A stretch of 64,000 nucleotides of DNA from Deinococcus gobiensis I-0 (GCF_000252445.1 NC_017790.1:1036501-1100500); one strand, 5' to 3'; positions 13,720-32,843 are shown, numbered from the stretch's first letter. Numbers and translations are program-made. The notes: generated by a model not told the origin, from the sequence alone.

Positions 13720-14391
13720 TCAGTTGAGGCTGACGGCCGTGCACAGCACGCCGCTGTCCGAGGGCGTCCCGGCAAAGTCGCTGGCGCCCTGCACGTTCAG
13801 GTACGCCGCGCCGCTCAGGGCCGCCGTGGGGATGAAGCCGTCGAGGCTCAGCTTGCCGTCCTTGTCGGCCTGGCCGGTGAGGCGGCTGGTCGCGATGGCC
13901 ATGCCGCCGCTGCACACGCTGCCCGAGGTGGCGACGGTGGTCGTGGTGGTCATGGTGCCCACGGCGGCCATGTCGGTGGTCGAGGTCGTGCCGGTGGCCT
14001 GCGTCTGGGCCAGCGCGCCACCCGCGATTGCGCCGCCTGCCGAAGTCCCGGCCGTGGCGGTTGCCGGGTTGGTCACGGTAGTGCTCGCGGCAGCGCCGGC
14101 AGGAGCAGCCGTGGCGGTTGAAGTGGTCGTGGTGGTCGTCGCACCCGTGCCGGGGGTAAAGTACCGGGCCGTGTAGATGGCGTAAGGGGCCAGACCGGTC
14201 AGGGTGATGGTGGTGCGCGTCACGCCGGGCACCTGACCGATGGACACCGTGCCGGCCGGGCTGTAGGTCGGGGCGAGCGACTGCACCGTGGCCGGGCGGG
14301 ACAGGGTGTAGGAGCTCATGGTGGGGCCGGCGACCCCGCAGGAGGCGAGAGCGATGGAGATGGCCGGAATGATCAGAGCAAGTTTCTTCAT
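13720..14391 (-). CDS. Thr/Ala-rich lipoprotein of unknown function
   Basis: A 223-residue protein with a lipoprotein signal: MKKLALIIPAISIALASC, lipobox LASC with Cys at residue 18. The N-terminal third is a beta-like region (TRTTITLTGLAPYAIYTARYF). The middle is a long low-complexity run of Thr, Ala and Gly (for example GTGATTTTTTSTATAAPAG), and the C-terminus has two Cys about 75 residues apart that could pair. Superoxide-dismutase-like or CHRD-like proteins have comparable tails, but I see no catalytic motif. A purine-rich AAGGGGGAA precedes the ATG and a -10-like TACACT lies about 50 bases further up. It is clearly expressed as a single gene because a strong terminator follows. Confidence 0.7.
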   Translation of the reverse strand: MKKLALIIPAISIALASCGVAGPTMSSYTLSRPATVQSLAPTYSPAGTVSIGQVPGVTRTTITLTGLAPYAIYTARYFTPGTGATTTTTTSTATAAPAGAAASTTVTNPATATAGTSAGGAIAGGALAQTQATGTTSTTDMAAVGTMTTTTTVATSGSVCSGGMAIATSRLTGQADKDGKLSLDGFIPTAALSGAAYLNVQGASDFAGTPSDSGVLCTAVSLN

Positions 14392-14632
14392 GATGTTCCC
14401 CCTTGGAAATATGAGATGATCCTTCCCAAGAACAGGGTCGCCAAGTGTAAGGCGAGCAACTTTGTTGGATGAACGTAAAGCGAGGAATCAGAAATGGGCA
14501 AGCTGCGGAACAGGGGCCTGGAAGAGGGTTTTTGATGCTCTTACCGTGTATCTGGGGGCCGGGCATGAGAATCCGACGCGGGTTTCCCATGAAGCGGCTC
14601 TTCTCATGTGTCTGCGGGCCCGCTCCGCGCCT

Positions 14633-15244
14633 GTGAGCCTTCCGCCCGAACTGAGCGCGGCGCTGACGGCCGGAGGGCGCTCCAGCCGCTTCGGGCAGGA
14701 CAAGGCCCTGGCGAAGCTCGGAGGCCTGACCCTGCTGGAGCGGGCGGCAGGCAGCCTGGAGGGCGCCGGCCTGCGCCTGCTGGTGGCGCCGCCGGGCCGT
14801 TACGTCCTGCCGGGCTGGCTGGGGGTGCCCGATACCCGTCCGGGCGAGGGACCGCTGGCCGGGCTGGAAGCGGCCCTGGCGGAGGTGGCCGCACGGCGCG
14901 GCGCGGGCTGGGTCGCGCTGTGCGGCGTGGACCAGCCGGCCCTGACCCCGGCCTACTGGGCGGCGTTGTGGGCAGCGCGGGCGGTGCCCGGCACCCTGGC
15001 GGTGCAGGCCCTCGATCCCCAGGGGCGGGCGCAACCCCTGGCCGCGCTGTACCACACGGCCCTACGGCTCCGTCTGACGGCGATGCTGGATGGCGGCGAG
15101 CGTCGGCTGCGTCTCGCCGCGCCTCCGGAAGCTACCGCCACCGTCGCGGGGCTTCCCGGAGGGGTGTTCTCCAACGTCAACCGGCCGGAGGACCTCGCGG
15201 CGCTGGAGCGGCAGCTCGGGATGGGCAGGCCGGGGGAGGGCTGA
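14633..15244 (+). CDS. mobA: MobA-like nucleotidyltransferase (molybdenum cofactor guanylyltransferase)
   Basis: Attaches GMP to molybdopterin to give the dinucleotide cofactor. The N-terminal nucleotide-binding signature [16 protein letters not shown] is clear, followed by [20 protein letters not shown] (metal site) and [10 protein letters not shown] near the C-terminus, all as in MobA/MocA proteins. The exact start is uncertain. GTG 14633 gives 203 residues, with the usual 12 residues before GGRSS. ATG 14606 would add nine residues. Neither has a good Shine-Dalgarno or -10. The related MocA (cytidylyl) activity cannot be excluded, but the short length favours MobA. Two molybdopterin-fold proteins are encoded elsewhere in the window. 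Confidence 0.8.
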   Translation: MSLPPELSAALTAGGRSSRFGQDKALAKLGGLTLLERAAGSLEGAGLRLLVAPPGRYVLPGWLGVPDTRPGEGPLAGLEAALAEVAARRGAGWVALCGVDQPALTPAYWAALWAARAVPGTLAVQALDPQGRAQPLAALYHTALRLRLTAMLDGGERRLRLAAPPEATATVAGLPGGVFSNVNRPEDLAALERQLGMGRPGEG

Positions 15245-15323
15245 AGGGAAGCGGACCTGGCCGGAGGCCGCTGGCCCGCGTGGCCGGACGGCTGCGGCGG
15301 GGCGGGCCGCTATCATCCGGGGC

Positions 15324-16682
<1,359 letters not shown>

Positions 16683-16695
16683 AGCTGGAGCGCCG

Positions 16696-17277
16696 GTGAA
16701 GCTCGCCTTCCTGGCCTCGCACGGGGGCAGCGCGGCGCGCCACCTCGTCGCGGCGTGCCGCAGTGGAGAGCTGCATGCCACGCCCCTGGCCCTGGCGAGC
16801 AACAACAGTCGCTCGCCGGCCCTGGCCTGGGCGCGGGAGGAGGGTCTGGCGGCCGCGCACCTCAGCGCGGCACGCTACCCCGACCCGGCGGCCCTCGACG
16901 CGGCGCTGCGCGATTTCCTGGTAGGCAGCGGGGCCGACACGCTGGTCCTGAGCGGCTACATGAAGGCGCTGGGACCGCAGGTGCTGGAGGCCTTCGCGGG
17001 GCGGTTGCTGAACATCCACCCCAGCCTGCTGCCTCGCCACGGCGGGCACGGCCTGTACGGCGACCGCGTGCACGAGTCGGTGCTGGCGAGCGGCGACGCC
17101 GAATCGGGAGCGACGGTGCATCTGGTCACGGCCGGCATCGACGAGGGGCCGGTGCTGGCGCAGGCGCGCGTGCCGGTGCTGCCCGGCGACACCCTGCCGG
17201 CCCTCAAGGCCCGCGTGCAGGCCGTCGAGGGCGCGCTGATGCTGCGCGCCGTGCAGACGTTGGCTGCTCGGCCGTAG
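16696..17277 (+). CDS. purN: Phosphoribosylglycinamide formyltransferase (PurN-type)
   Basis: Transfers a formyl group from 10-formyltetrahydrofolate to GAR in purine synthesis. The 193-residue chain has [12 protein letters not shown] for phosphate binding, SNNSRSPAL, and the formyltransferase active site [12 protein letters not shown] (Asn and His) with the catalytic Asp in [12 protein letters not shown]. The start is a GTG at 16696, 13 bases after the M20 peptidase stop, so the two are likely co-transcribed. The sequence departs from E. coli PurN in places ([12 protein letters not shown] instead of the usual KGLHTHR-type loop), so a paralogous formyltransferase is possible. Confidence 0.85.
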   Translation: MKLAFLASHGGSAARHLVAACRSGELHATPLALASNNSRSPALAWAREEGLAAAHLSAARYPDPAALDAALRDFLVGSGADTLVLSGYMKALGPQVLEAFAGRLLNIHPSLLPRHGGHGLYGDRVHESVLASGDAESGATVHLVTAGIDEGPVLAQARVPVLPGDTLPALKARVQAVEGALMLRAVQTLAARP

Positions 17278-17279
17278 AC

Positions 17280-17329
17280 CCGCGGGCAGCATGGGGGTCG
17301 CTGCCTTGAGGCGGTCATGCTGCCCGCGG
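17280..17329 (+). terminator. Long inverted repeat after purN
   Basis: A perfect 14-bp inverted repeat (17280-17293 with 17316-17329, core CGCGGGCAGCATG) with a 22-base loop begins right after the purN stop. There is no U-tract; it may end or stabilise the mRNA. Confidence 0.55.
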
Positions 17330-17391
17330 CGCCCTTCGGATTCATTCGCTCTTGCTCGGTCCTCAGGAGGGCACGTCCTGAGGCAGAGGTC

Positions 17392-17865
17392 TTAATCCTG
17401 TATTAGGGCTGCCGCGATGCTGGCAGGCAGTGTCCGGGCAAGGCGCTCGAGGGTGCGCTCGGCGGCGGAGCGGGCCATCTTCTCGAAGGCCGCGCCGCCC
17501 CACCCCGCTCCCTCGGGCACGCTGAGATGCGCGCGGAACTCGAAGCCGAAGGCCATGTCGCCCTGCGCGTCCGTCCGGGCGACTCCTCCGACCTCGACCC
17601 AGGCGCGTTCTTGGTCCAGGGCCTGGGGAAGCAATTCCGCGCCGTCCGGCGTGACGTGCAGCTGGCTGCAAAAGGGCAGGTCCACCTCGCCCAGCAGGGG
17701 CACGGCCACGACCAGCTCGCCGCGCACCTGCCAGGTATCGGCGTGTAGACCGCGCAGGAAATCCACGGCGGCCAGGGCGCGCGCCGGGTCGCGCACGAAG
17801 GCCAGCGCCGCCCCCGCGCCGCCGGGGTGACGCAGCGTGAACTGCTGGTGGGCCAGCAGGATCAA
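17392..17865 (-). CDS. DUF3809-like protein
   Basis: A 157-residue cytosolic protein. The pattern of beta strands followed by a long C-terminal helix (GWGGAAFEKMARSAAERTLE) resembles SRPBCC/START-like proteins, and I associate the sequence with DUF3809, a family that I recall from Deinococcus. No catalytic motif is visible. The start is a TTG at 17863-17865, set by the Shine-Dalgarno GGAGG (complement of 17873-17877) 7 bases before it. It lies 25 bases downstream of the DUF3248-like gene and is probably in the same operon. Confidence 0.65.
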   Translation of the reverse strand: MILLAHQQFTLRHPGGAGAALAFVRDPARALAAVDFLRGLHADTWQVRGELVVAVPLLGEVDLPFCSQLHVTPDGAELLPQALDQERAWVEVGGVARTDAQGDMAFGFEFRAHLSVPEGAGWGGAAFEKMARSAAERTLERLARTLPASIAAALIQD

Positions 17866-17890
17866 GAGGTGGCCTCCGGGGCGCGGCGGG

Positions 17891-18124
17891 TCAGTCCACC
17901 CATTCGATCACCAGGCGGCCGTTCTGGGCGGCGTCCTGCAACTCCTGGTCGCCGGCGCTGCGCAGCCGGGGCAGATGCGAAAAGCGCGGTGTGGCCGAGG
18001 CGTAACCCAGGCGCACGACCACGTTGTCGCTGAGTTCGTCCTTCCCGATGCGCCAGACCAGCTGTCCGCCCAGGGCTTCGAGTTGACGCGCCAGGTCCGG
18101 GGGCAATGCGGGAGAAGAGGTCAT
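17891..18124 (-). CDS. DUF3248-like small protein
   Basis: A 77-residue soluble protein. The block DELSDNVVVRLGYASATPRF, followed by HLPRLRSA, looks like DUF3248, a short family that I recall from Deinococcus. The start at MTSSPALPP is supported by TACAAT (complement of 18131-18136) 6 bases before the ATG with no Shine-Dalgarno, so the mRNA is probably leaderless; an in-frame ATG further upstream at 18173-18175 would lie before the promoter. It is followed by the DUF3809-like gene. The function is unknown. Confidence 0.7.
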   Translation of the reverse strand: MTSSPALPPDLARQLEALGGQLVWRIGKDELSDNVVVRLGYASATPRFSHLPRLRSAGDQELQDAAQNGRLVIEWVD

Positions 18125-18221
18125 GGGGCCATTGTAGCCCGCGCGCTCCGGTCCGCTCTCATGAACGTCCGGCAAAGCGGTGCTATCTTCCTGCTCGCTG
18201 CCGAGAGGCTGCCGCCCCCAA

Positions 18222-18296
<75 letters not shown>

Positions 18297-18302
18297 GAAA
18301 TT

Positions 18303-18325
18303 CCCCGTCCTGCGCGGGGGTTTTT
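18303..18325 (+). terminator. Terminator of tRNA-Lys
   Basis: CCCCG/CGGGG hairpin (18303-18307 with 18315-18319) followed by TTTTT at 18321-18325, immediately after the tRNA. Confidence 0.85.
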
Positions 18326-18357
18326 CTTTGGTCCAGACCTGCGGGCGTGCCAGGGTG

Positions 18358-18396
18358 CAAAGAAAAGCCGGCCGGAGGACAGTGCCCCCGGCCGGC
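18358..18396 (-). terminator. Terminator of cpdB
   Basis: A 9-bp stem GCCGGCCGG/CCGGCCGGC (18367-18375 with 18388-18396). On the minus strand it is followed by UUUUCUUU (complement of AAAGAAAA), 12 bases beyond the stop of the phosphodiesterase gene. Confidence 0.85.
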
Positions 18397-18407
18397 CTGT
18401 TCCGAAT

Positions 18408-20315
<1,908 letters not shown>

Positions 20316-20392
20316 GCCCCGCAGAATACGCCGCCTGCCCAGAACCGTGGTCAGGGTCGTGTCCGGACGCCCTGAACGCCCACGGCCAGGGC

Positions 20393-21047
20393 CTACAGGG
20401 AGGCCGCCAGCCGCTCGAACAGCGCGGGCACCGGGGGCGTGGCCCCGCCGGGAACCCACCCGAAGCGGCGGTCACGCGCCGGGCCGTCCTCGCCCACCCC
20501 CAGCCCGCCGGGAAACAGCGGCGAGAGGTCGCCCAGACCCTCCACGATCCGCGCGCCGGGCCGGGCCAGCAGCTCGCCGGTCAGGGCCTCGACCTCGCGG
20601 GCGTGCCCGAAGTGCCACAGGTGCAGCTCGCCCTCCTGCTCCCAGGCGAAGCGCGGCGCGTGGGCGGGCAGCTGCGCCAGCGTGCCTGGCCCGGCGACGT
20701 GGCGCGCGCTCAGGCCGGGACGCAGGCGCAGGGTGAGCTCCAGGGCCTCGCCCAGCGCCCCGAAACTGCCGACGAAGGGCCGCGTGAGGTCGTAGCCCTG
20801 CACGTTCTTCACCGTGCGGCCCCCGGCGCGCACCACCCGGCCCGAGCGGGTGCGCAAGGCCACGCCCAGCACCTCCGCCCCGAAGAAGAAGGTCTGCCCG
20901 AAGCCCCCGCGCGACACCAGTCCGCCCACCCCGCCTGGCAACTCGACCGGCGCGAACGGGGGGTACAGGCCCGGCGGCAGCGCCGCGTAGACCTCGGCCA
21001 GTGTCACGTCGCCGGTCAGGGTCAGTGTCTGGTCGCCGGGCGAGAGG

Positions 21048-21061
<14 letters not shown>
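20393..21061 (-). CDS. glcE: Glycolate oxidase FAD-binding subunit GlcE-like
   Basis: The third gene of a glycolate oxidase operon. The 222-residue protein has an FAD_binding_4-type fold: [18 protein letters not shown] and the phosphate-binding pattern [22 protein letters not shown], then [12 protein letters not shown], as in GlcE. Together with GlcD and GlcF it oxidises glycolate to glyoxylate at the membrane. It is shorter than E. coli GlcE (about 350 residues), mainly at the C-terminus. It starts inside glcD (14-base overlap), so translation is probably coupled. Confidence 0.87.
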
Positions 21062-23781
<2,720 letters not shown>

Positions 23782-23785
<4 letters not shown>

Positions 23786-23799
23786 GGCCTGAGCCTCAT
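23782..23799 (-). CDS. Leaderless mini-ORF MRLRP overlapping the glcF start
   Basis: ATG at 23797-23799 is 7 bases downstream of TATCCT (complement of 23807-23812). It encodes M-R-L-R-P and ends with a TGA that overlaps the glcF ATG as ATGA. The peptide is nearly the same as M-R-Y-R-P before rsmD. No database evidence can be given here. Confidence 0.4.
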
Positions 23800-24099
23800 G
23801 CCCGACAGGATAGGCGGCTCCGCCCGGCCGAAAGGAAGCAGGGCTAGAAACGGCCCTCCGGTGTGCCACGTCACTGCCCCCAGGGACCCCCCCCGGAAGC
23901 GGACGGAGAGGAACCGCTTCCATTCGTTCGTTCGGTTGACAAACCAATGAGATGAAGAGCAGCATAAGTCCAACTCACTTCCCTCAGTCCTGGTCTGCCG
24001 GGACGGTTTCCGGCTTCGTCCGTCCATCCGGGGCGCGCGTCGCCCCCCGCCGGTGCCGCCCGCCTTTCGCGCCCCTGCCCTGCCTCACGGAGCCTGCCC
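23786..24099. other. Divergent intergenic region between glcF and ROK regulator
   Basis: About 314 bp with the glcF promoter on the left. In the middle are a palindromic site GGAACCGCTTCCA (23910-23922) and a -35-like TTGACA (23936-23941). The rest is GC-rich and appears non-coding up to the Shine-Dalgarno CGGAG before ATG 24100. Confidence 0.6.
23910..23922 (+). promoter_or_regulatory. Candidate sugar-locus operator, site 1
   Basis: GGAACCGCTTCCA is the reverse complement of TGGAAGCGGTTCC. It differs by one base from the second site at 26960-26973 inside the same locus. It lies 14 bases before the -35-like TTGACA (23936-23941) ahead of the ROK gene. TGGAAGCG-type palindromes are typical operators of sugar repressors (LacI class). 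Confidence 0.4.
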
Positions 24100-25524
24100 A
24101 TGTTGCCCGACACCGACCCCCTGCACCGCCTGACCGCCCCGGAGCGGCCCGCGACCCTGGACCTCGCGGCCATCCGCGCGCGGCACACGGCGCTGCTGCT
24201 CCGGCGGCTGTGGGACGGCGACCGGGCGCGGGTGGACCTCGCGCAGGAACTGGGGCTGTCGCGCAGCGCGGTGAGTTCCATCGTCTCCGAACTCATGGCG
24301 GTGGGGCTCGTGCAGGAACTCGGCACCCGCAGCGGCAGCCGCTCGGGCCGCCGGGCGACCATGCTGACCCTGAACGTGCGCGCCGCCGCGCTGCTGGCCG
24401 TGGACCTGGGGGCCAGCCACGCCCGCGTGGACCTGCTGGACCTGCGCTGCCGCACCCTGGCGACCCGCACCGTGCCCCACGACATCCTCAGCGGCCCGGC
24501 GGCCACCTACGGTCTGCTGGCGCGGCTGTGCGGACTGGTGCTGGCCGAGGCGGGTGTGGCGGCGGGCGAGGTCGCGCTGGTCGGTGTCGGTGTGCCGGGG
24601 CCGGTGGACTACGCCACGGGCCGGGTCGTGCAGCCCCCCAACATGCCCGGCTGGGACGGCGAGAATGTCGGTGAAGCCCTGCGCGAGGCCCTGGGGTACG
24701 GCGTGCTGGTGGACAACGACGCCAACCTGGGCGCGCTGGCCGAGGCCCGCTTCGGAGCGCACCGGGGCGCGAGCGACCTGATCTACGTCAAGGCGGCGAC
24801 CGGGATCGGCGCGGGCATCCTGCTGGGCGGGCGGCTGCACCGGGGCGTGCGCGGCGGGGCCGGCGAGATCGGGCATATCAGCATCAACGAGCGCGGGCCG
24901 GTGGGCCGCAGCGGCAACCCCGGCAGCCTGGAGAGCTACGCCGCCGCCCAGGTGCTGCTCGCCCTGGCCGCCGAGCTGCGCGAGGGCCGCCCGAGCGCCC
25001 TGCCCGCCGTCCCCACCCTGGCCGACCTGACCCGGCTCTCCAGCAGCGACGCCGTGGCCCGCGACGTCTGGCAGGCGGCCGGGCACCACGTGGGCGTGGC
25101 GATCAGCACGGTCCTCAACCTCTTCAATCCGTCGGCGGTCGTGATCGGCGGCCGGCTCGCGCTGGCGGGCGAGGTGTTTCTGGAGGCCGTGCGCGACACC
25201 GCGCTGGCCCGCACCCTGCGCATCAATGCCGGGGGCGTGCGCCTGAGCCTGACCACCCTGGGCGAGAACGTGGGCGTGCTGGGGGCCGGGGCCATGCTGC
25301 TCGGGCACCTGCTGACCCCGGCCGGGCTGCCGCACCTGTACGCCGTCTCGGCGCGGCGCGCGGCCCAGCCGCAGTGCGCGGGGGCCGGTGCGCCCGCCCC
25401 GGTCCTCGCGGCGTCGGTGGCGCTGGGCAGTGCCCCGGCCCCCGCCGCACGGTCCACCGGTCCCCCCAGCGCGGGCGCCCTGGCCGGACCGGCCCCGCCC
25501 ACGGCCCCTCCCTCTCCTTCCTGA
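24100..25524 (+). CDS. ROK-family transcriptional regulator
   Basis: A 474-residue repressor-like protein of the NagC/XylR type. The N-terminal winged helix-turn-helix is at [20 protein letters not shown]. The ROK sugar-kinase-like domain shows [45 protein letters not shown] and the [15 protein letters not shown] loop. The cysteine cluster that usually binds zinc in ROK proteins (CxCGxxGCxE) is absent: the matching stretch reads RSGNPGSLE. The C-terminus has a 60-residue Ala/Pro-rich tail not typical of the family. It lies directly upstream of a sugar ABC transporter and probably controls it, with a sugar as inducer. The start has CGGAG 7 bases before ATG. Confidence 0.87.
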   Translation: MLPDTDPLHRLTAPERPATLDLAAIRARHTALLLRRLWDGDRARVDLAQELGLSRSAVSSIVSELMAVGLVQELGTRSGSRSGRRATMLTLNVRAAALLAVDLGASHARVDLLDLRCRTLATRTVPHDILSGPAATYGLLARLCGLVLAEAGVAAGEVALVGVGVPGPVDYATGRVVQPPNMPGWDGENVGEALREALGYGVLVDNDANLGALAEARFGAHRGASDLIYVKAATGIGAGILLGGRLHRGVRGGAGEIGHISINERGPVGRSGNPGSLESYAAAQVLLALAAELREGRPSALPAVPTLADLTRLSSSDAVARDVWQAAGHHVGVAISTVLNLFNPSAVVIGGRLALAGEVFLEAVRDTALARTLRINAGGVRLSLTTLGENVGVLGAGAMLLGHLLTPAGLPHLYAVSARRAAQPQCAGAGAPAPVLAASVALGSAPAPAARSTGPPSAGALAGPAPPTAPPSPS

Positions 25525-25603
25525 CCACTTCCCACTCCGTATCCGCTTCTCGTGCCGCCCCGCGTTTTTCCGCCCCTCTTTTCCCTGTTCTGGAGGCTCC
25601 ACC

Positions 25604-26848
25604 GTGCGTACCCCCAAAAAAGCCCTGATGCTGGCCCTCGCCCTCGCCACCGTGTCGAGCGCCTCGGCGGCCGGCAAGCTCGAAATCTTCTCCTGGTGGT
25701 CCGGCGACGAAGGCCCCGCCCTCGACGCGCTCGTCAAGCTCTACAAGCAGAAGTACCCCAGCGTGACCGTGGACAACGCGACCGTCTCGGGCGGCGCGGG
25801 GACGAACGCCAAGGCGGTGCTCAAGACCCGCATGCTGGGCGGCACGCCCCCCGACTCGTTCCAGGCGCACGCCGGCCAGGAACTCATCGGTACCTGGGTC
25901 GTCGCCAACCGCATGGAAGACCTCAGCAGCCTGTTCAAGTCTGAGGGCTGGACCAAGGCCTTCCCCGCCGACGTCGTCAAGCTCATCTCCAGCAAGGGCG
26001 GCATCTGGAGTGTTCCCGTCAACGTCCACCGTTCCAACGTGTTCTGGTACAACCCGGCCAAGCTCAAGGCGTGGGGCGTCACCGTGCCCAAGACCTGGCC
26101 GGAGTTCCTGACGACCTGCACGGCCCTCAAGGCCAAGGGCGTGGCTGCGCCGCTGGTCGTGGGCGAGAACTGGACCCAGCAGCAGCTCTGGGAAAACGTG
26201 ATGGTCGGTACGCTGGGTGCGGACGGCTGGAACAACCTGTGGAGCGGCAAGCTCAAGTTCACGGACCCCAAGGTGGTGGGGGCGTTCACGACCTTCGGCA
26301 AGGTCATGGACTGCACCAACAAGGACGCCTCGGGCCTGAGCTGGCAGCAGGCCAGTGACCGCGTGATCGACGGTACGAGCGCCTTCAACCTGATGGGCGA
26401 CTGGGCCGCCGGCTACTTCACGACCACCAAGAAGCTCGCCCCCGGCACCGGCTTCGGCTGGGCCGCCGCCCCCGGCACCACCAAGGTCTTCGTGATGCTG
26501 GCCGACTCCTTCGGGCTGCCCAAGGGCGCCAAGGACCGCGCCGAGGCCATCAACTGGCTCAAGCTGCTGGGCAGCAAGCAGGGCCAGGACACCTTCAACC
26601 CCCTCAAGGGCAGCATCGCCGCGCGCCTCGACAGCGACCTGAGCAAGTACAACACCTACTCCAAGAGCGCCGCGACCGACTGGAAGAACAGCCGCATCGT
26701 GGGCAGCATGGCGCACGGCGCGGTGGCCCCCGAAAGCTTCACCAGCGCGTTCGGGGCGATCATCGACCAGTTCGTGGCGGGCAAGGACAGCAAGGGCGCG
26801 GCCGCCGCGTCGCAGCAGCTCGCCGACAAGGCCGGCATCGGCAAGTAA
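25604..26848 (+). CDS. Carbohydrate ABC transporter substrate-binding protein
   Basis: A 414-residue periplasmic/surface binding protein of the SBP_bac_1 family. The signal peptide is [19 protein letters not shown]. The mature start [19 protein letters not shown] is typical of sugar binders of this type, followed by [20 protein letters not shown], the sugar-pocket region around [16 protein letters not shown] and GDWAAGYF. It delivers a mono- or oligosaccharide to the two permeases downstream. The start is a GTG at 25604 with the Shine-Dalgarno GGAGG at 25592-25596, 7 bases before it. A strong hairpin separates it from the permeases, which suggests that it is made in excess. Confidence 0.93.
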   Translation: MRTPKKALMLALALATVSSASAAGKLEIFSWWSGDEGPALDALVKLYKQKYPSVTVDNATVSGGAGTNAKAVLKTRMLGGTPPDSFQAHAGQELIGTWVVANRMEDLSSLFKSEGWTKAFPADVVKLISSKGGIWSVPVNVHRSNVFWYNPAKLKAWGVTVPKTWPEFLTTCTALKAKGVAAPLVVGENWTQQQLWENVMVGTLGADGWNNLWSGKLKFTDPKVVGAFTTFGKVMDCTNKDASGLSWQQASDRVIDGTSAFNLMGDWAAGYFTTTKKLAPGTGFGWAAAPGTTKVFVMLADSFGLPKGAKDRAEAINWLKLLGSKQGQDTFNPLKGSIAARLDSDLSKYNTYSKSAATDWKNSRIVGSMAHGAVAPESFTSAFGAIIDQFVAGKDSKGAAAASQQLADKAGIGK

Positions 26849-26893
26849 GCCCCCTTCCGGCCCCCACCGCCCCTGACCGGGCGGCCGGCCGGC

Positions 26894-26944
26894 GCGGTAC
26901 GTGAGGCGCGGACGGCGAGAGGCGGTCCGCGCACCACGTACCGC
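26894..26944 (+). other. Strong intercistronic hairpin between binding protein and permease genes
   Basis: Outer stem GCGGTACGTG/CACGTACCGC (26894-26903 with 26935-26944) and inner stem GCGCGGAC/GTCCGCGC (26906-26913 with 26925-26932), 18 base pairs in all with small bulges. It has no U-tract. Similar stem-loops follow malE in other bacteria and protect the upstream mRNA. Confidence 0.65.
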
Positions 26945-26959
26945 TTCGCCGCGTGCGTC

Positions 26960-26973
26960 TGGAAGCGGCTCCA
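26960..26973 (+). promoter_or_regulatory. Candidate sugar-locus operator, site 2
   Basis: TGGAAGCGGCTCCA, a 14-base near-palindrome, 92 bases before the first permease start. It matches site 1 (23910-23922) in 12 of 13 bases on the opposite strand. It could mark a second, regulated promoter for the permease pair. Confidence 0.4.
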
Positions 26974-27065
26974 GCCCCCAGGCCGCACCTCCGCCTCTTC
27001 CTTCCGGCCCGGCGTCTCCGGCCGGGATCCCTTTTTCCGGAGCCGTGGTTCCGAGGAGGTCCCCT

Positions 27066-28186
<1,121 letters not shown>

Positions 28187-28190
<4 letters not shown>

Positions 28191-29029
28191 GCGCCCCCGC
28201 ATCCTCCACCGAGCGTCCCGGCCTCGGCCGCGCGGGCATGTACCTGCTGCTGCTGCTCGCCACGCTGTTTTTCCTGGTGCCGATCTACCTGCTGTTCGCC
28301 ACCGCCTTCAAGAGCCCCGACGCCATCAACCTGGCGACGGCCTGGCACTGGCCCTCGGCCCTGAACTGGGCGAGCTTCTCCGACGCCTGGGCCAAGATCG
28401 GCGGGAACATGGGCAACAGCCTGTTCCTGGCCGTGGTCTCCACGCTGCTCGCGGCCATCCTGGGCAGCCTGAACGGCTACGCGCTCGCCAAATGGAAGTT
28501 CAGGGGCGCCAACACGCTGTTCGCGCTGATGCTCTTCGGGATGTTCATTCCCTATCAGGCGATCCTGATTCCGCTGTTCCAGTTCATCAAGTCGCTGGGT
28601 CTGTACGGCAGCGTGTGGGGGCTGGTGCTGGCGCACGTCGTGTACGGCCTGCCCATCACCACCCTGATCTTCCGCAACTTCTACGCCGACGTGCCCGACG
28701 CGCTGGTCGAGGCCGCGACCATCGACGGCGCGGGCTTCTGGCAGATCTACAGCCGCGTGATCTTCCCGATCAGCATTCCGGGCTTCGTGGTGGTCATCAT
28801 CTGGGAATTCACCCAGGTCTGGAACGAGTTCCTGTTCGCCGCCACCCTGACGAACACGACCTCGCAGCCGGTGACCTACGCCCTGTCGCAGCTCGCGGGC
28901 GGGCAGGCCGTGTCGTGGAACCTGCCGATGGCCGGGGCGATCCTGGCCGCGCTGCCCACCCTGCTCGTCTACATCCTGCTGGGCCGCTACTTCGTGCGCG
29001 GTCTGCTGGCCGGAAGCGTGAAGGGGTAA
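28187..29029 (+). CDS. Sugar ABC transporter permease (MalG-like)
   Basis: A 280-residue permease with six predicted helices, the normal size for the MalG group. Helix 1 is [19 protein letters not shown]. The ATPase-docking loop reads [20 protein letters not shown], with VIFPIS after it. The ATG overlaps the stop of the MalF-like gene, so the two are translationally coupled and form the channel together. A strong terminator follows within 100 bases, which ends the locus. Confidence 0.92.
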
Positions 29030-29110
29030 ACGGGAAGGGGAAAGTGGGGTGTGGGCCGTGGAAACGGCCTGACCTCAGTGCCCACCCGGCCGCGTAGGTA
29101 CAGGACCATT

Positions 29111-29160
29111 CAGGAGCAGGCCCCCGCCGCCAGATTGCGCCGGGGGCCTGCTCCTGTTTC
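29111..29160 (+). terminator. Terminator of the sugar transport operon
   Basis: A perfect 16-bp stem (CAGGAGCAGGCCCCCG at 29111-29126 with 29141-29156) followed by TTT, between the permease operon and the converging ttcA. Confidence 0.85.
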
Positions 29161-29181
29161 CCCTTCCCGCCCGCCGCCCGC

Positions 29182-30084
29182 CTACAGCTCCTCCAGCCCC
29201 GCCAGGAATTCGCGTGCCGGCAGGTCCTCGGGGTCGAAGGCGCGGTCGCCCTCGGGCGGGGCGGTGCCCAGCCCGGCGAAGTCGTACAGGTCGCGGTCGA
29301 GGAGGTGGCTGGGGGTCACGCGGGTCAGCGCGCGCAGGATGTTGTTCAGCCGCCCCGGGTGCTCGCGCTCCCACTCGGCCAGCATCCGGCCCACGACCTC
29401 GCGTTGCAGGTTGGCCTGCGAGCCGCACAGGTCGCAGGGGATGATCGGAAAACGGGCGGCCTGCGCGTAGCGCACGATGTCGGCTTCAGGCACGTAGGCC
29501 AGCGGCCGGATGACCACGTTGCTGCCGTCGTCCGACTGCAACTTGGGCGGCATGGCCTTGAGCCGCGCGCCGAAGAACAGGTTCATGAACAGCGTCTCGA
29601 GGATATCGTCGCGGTGGTGCCCCAGCGCGATCTTGGTGGCGCCCAGCCGCCGGGCATGGGCGTACAGCGCGCCCCGGCGCAGGCGGCTGCACAGCGCGCA
29701 GGTGGTCTTGCCCGCCGGGGTCTTGGCCTTCACGACGCTGTAGGTGTCCTGATACACGAGTTCGTGCTCGACCCCCAGCGCCGCGAGGTAACGCGGCAGC
29801 ACGTCCTTCGGAAAGCCCGGCTGCCCCTGGTCGAGGTTCAGGGCCACCAACCCGAAACGGACCGGCGCGCGGCGTTGCAGGTGCAGCAGCGTGTCCAGCA
29901 GGGTGTAGCTGTCCTTGCCGCCCGAGAGGCAGACCATCACGCGGTCGCCCTCCTCGATCATGCGGTAGTCGCTGACCGCCTGCCCGGCGAGCCGGATGAT
30001 CGGCGCGAGCAGGCGGCTGCGCTCGGCAGGGGAGAAGGGGGGGGAAGGGGCAGCGGGGGCGGGCGGGGCAGGGTCCTGGGTCAT
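29182..30084 (-). CDS. ttcA: tRNA 2-thiocytidine synthetase TtcA
   Basis: Thiolates C32 of certain tRNAs using ATP and a 4Fe-4S cluster. The 300-residue protein has the PP-loop [13 protein letters not shown] near residues 52-64, the first Cys pair in [27 protein letters not shown] and a late Cys pair IPCDLCGSQ, all TtcA hallmarks. The first 20 residues are a Pro/Ala-rich extension. A -10-like TAGCAT (complement of 30118-30123) is about 34 bases upstream of the ATG, so there is a short leader. It is divergent from the penicillin-binding protein gene. Confidence 0.92.
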   Translation of the reverse strand: MTQDPAPPAPAAPSPPFSPAERSRLLAPIIRLAGQAVSDYRMIEEGDRVMVCLSGGKDSYTLLDTLLHLQRRAPVRFGLVALNLDQGQPGFPKDVLPRYLAALGVEHELVYQDTYSVVKAKTPAGKTTCALCSRLRRGALYAHARRLGATKIALGHHRDDILETLFMNLFFGARLKAMPPKLQSDDGSNVVIRPLAYVPEADIVRYAQAARFPIIPCDLCGSQANLQREVVGRMLAEWEREHPGRLNNILRALTRVTPSHLLDRDLYDFAGLGTAPPEGDRAFDPEDLPAREFLAGLEEL

Positions 30085-30193
30085 GGCGAAAAGCGGGCGC
30101 AGGCCCGGTCCGGAGCCATGCTAGCGCCCCCCGGCGGGCCGTCCATCCATTGGGTGACGATTCCTCACCGGAGCGGCGCTTATCCTGGGGGAT

Positions 30194-32843
<2,650 letters not shown>

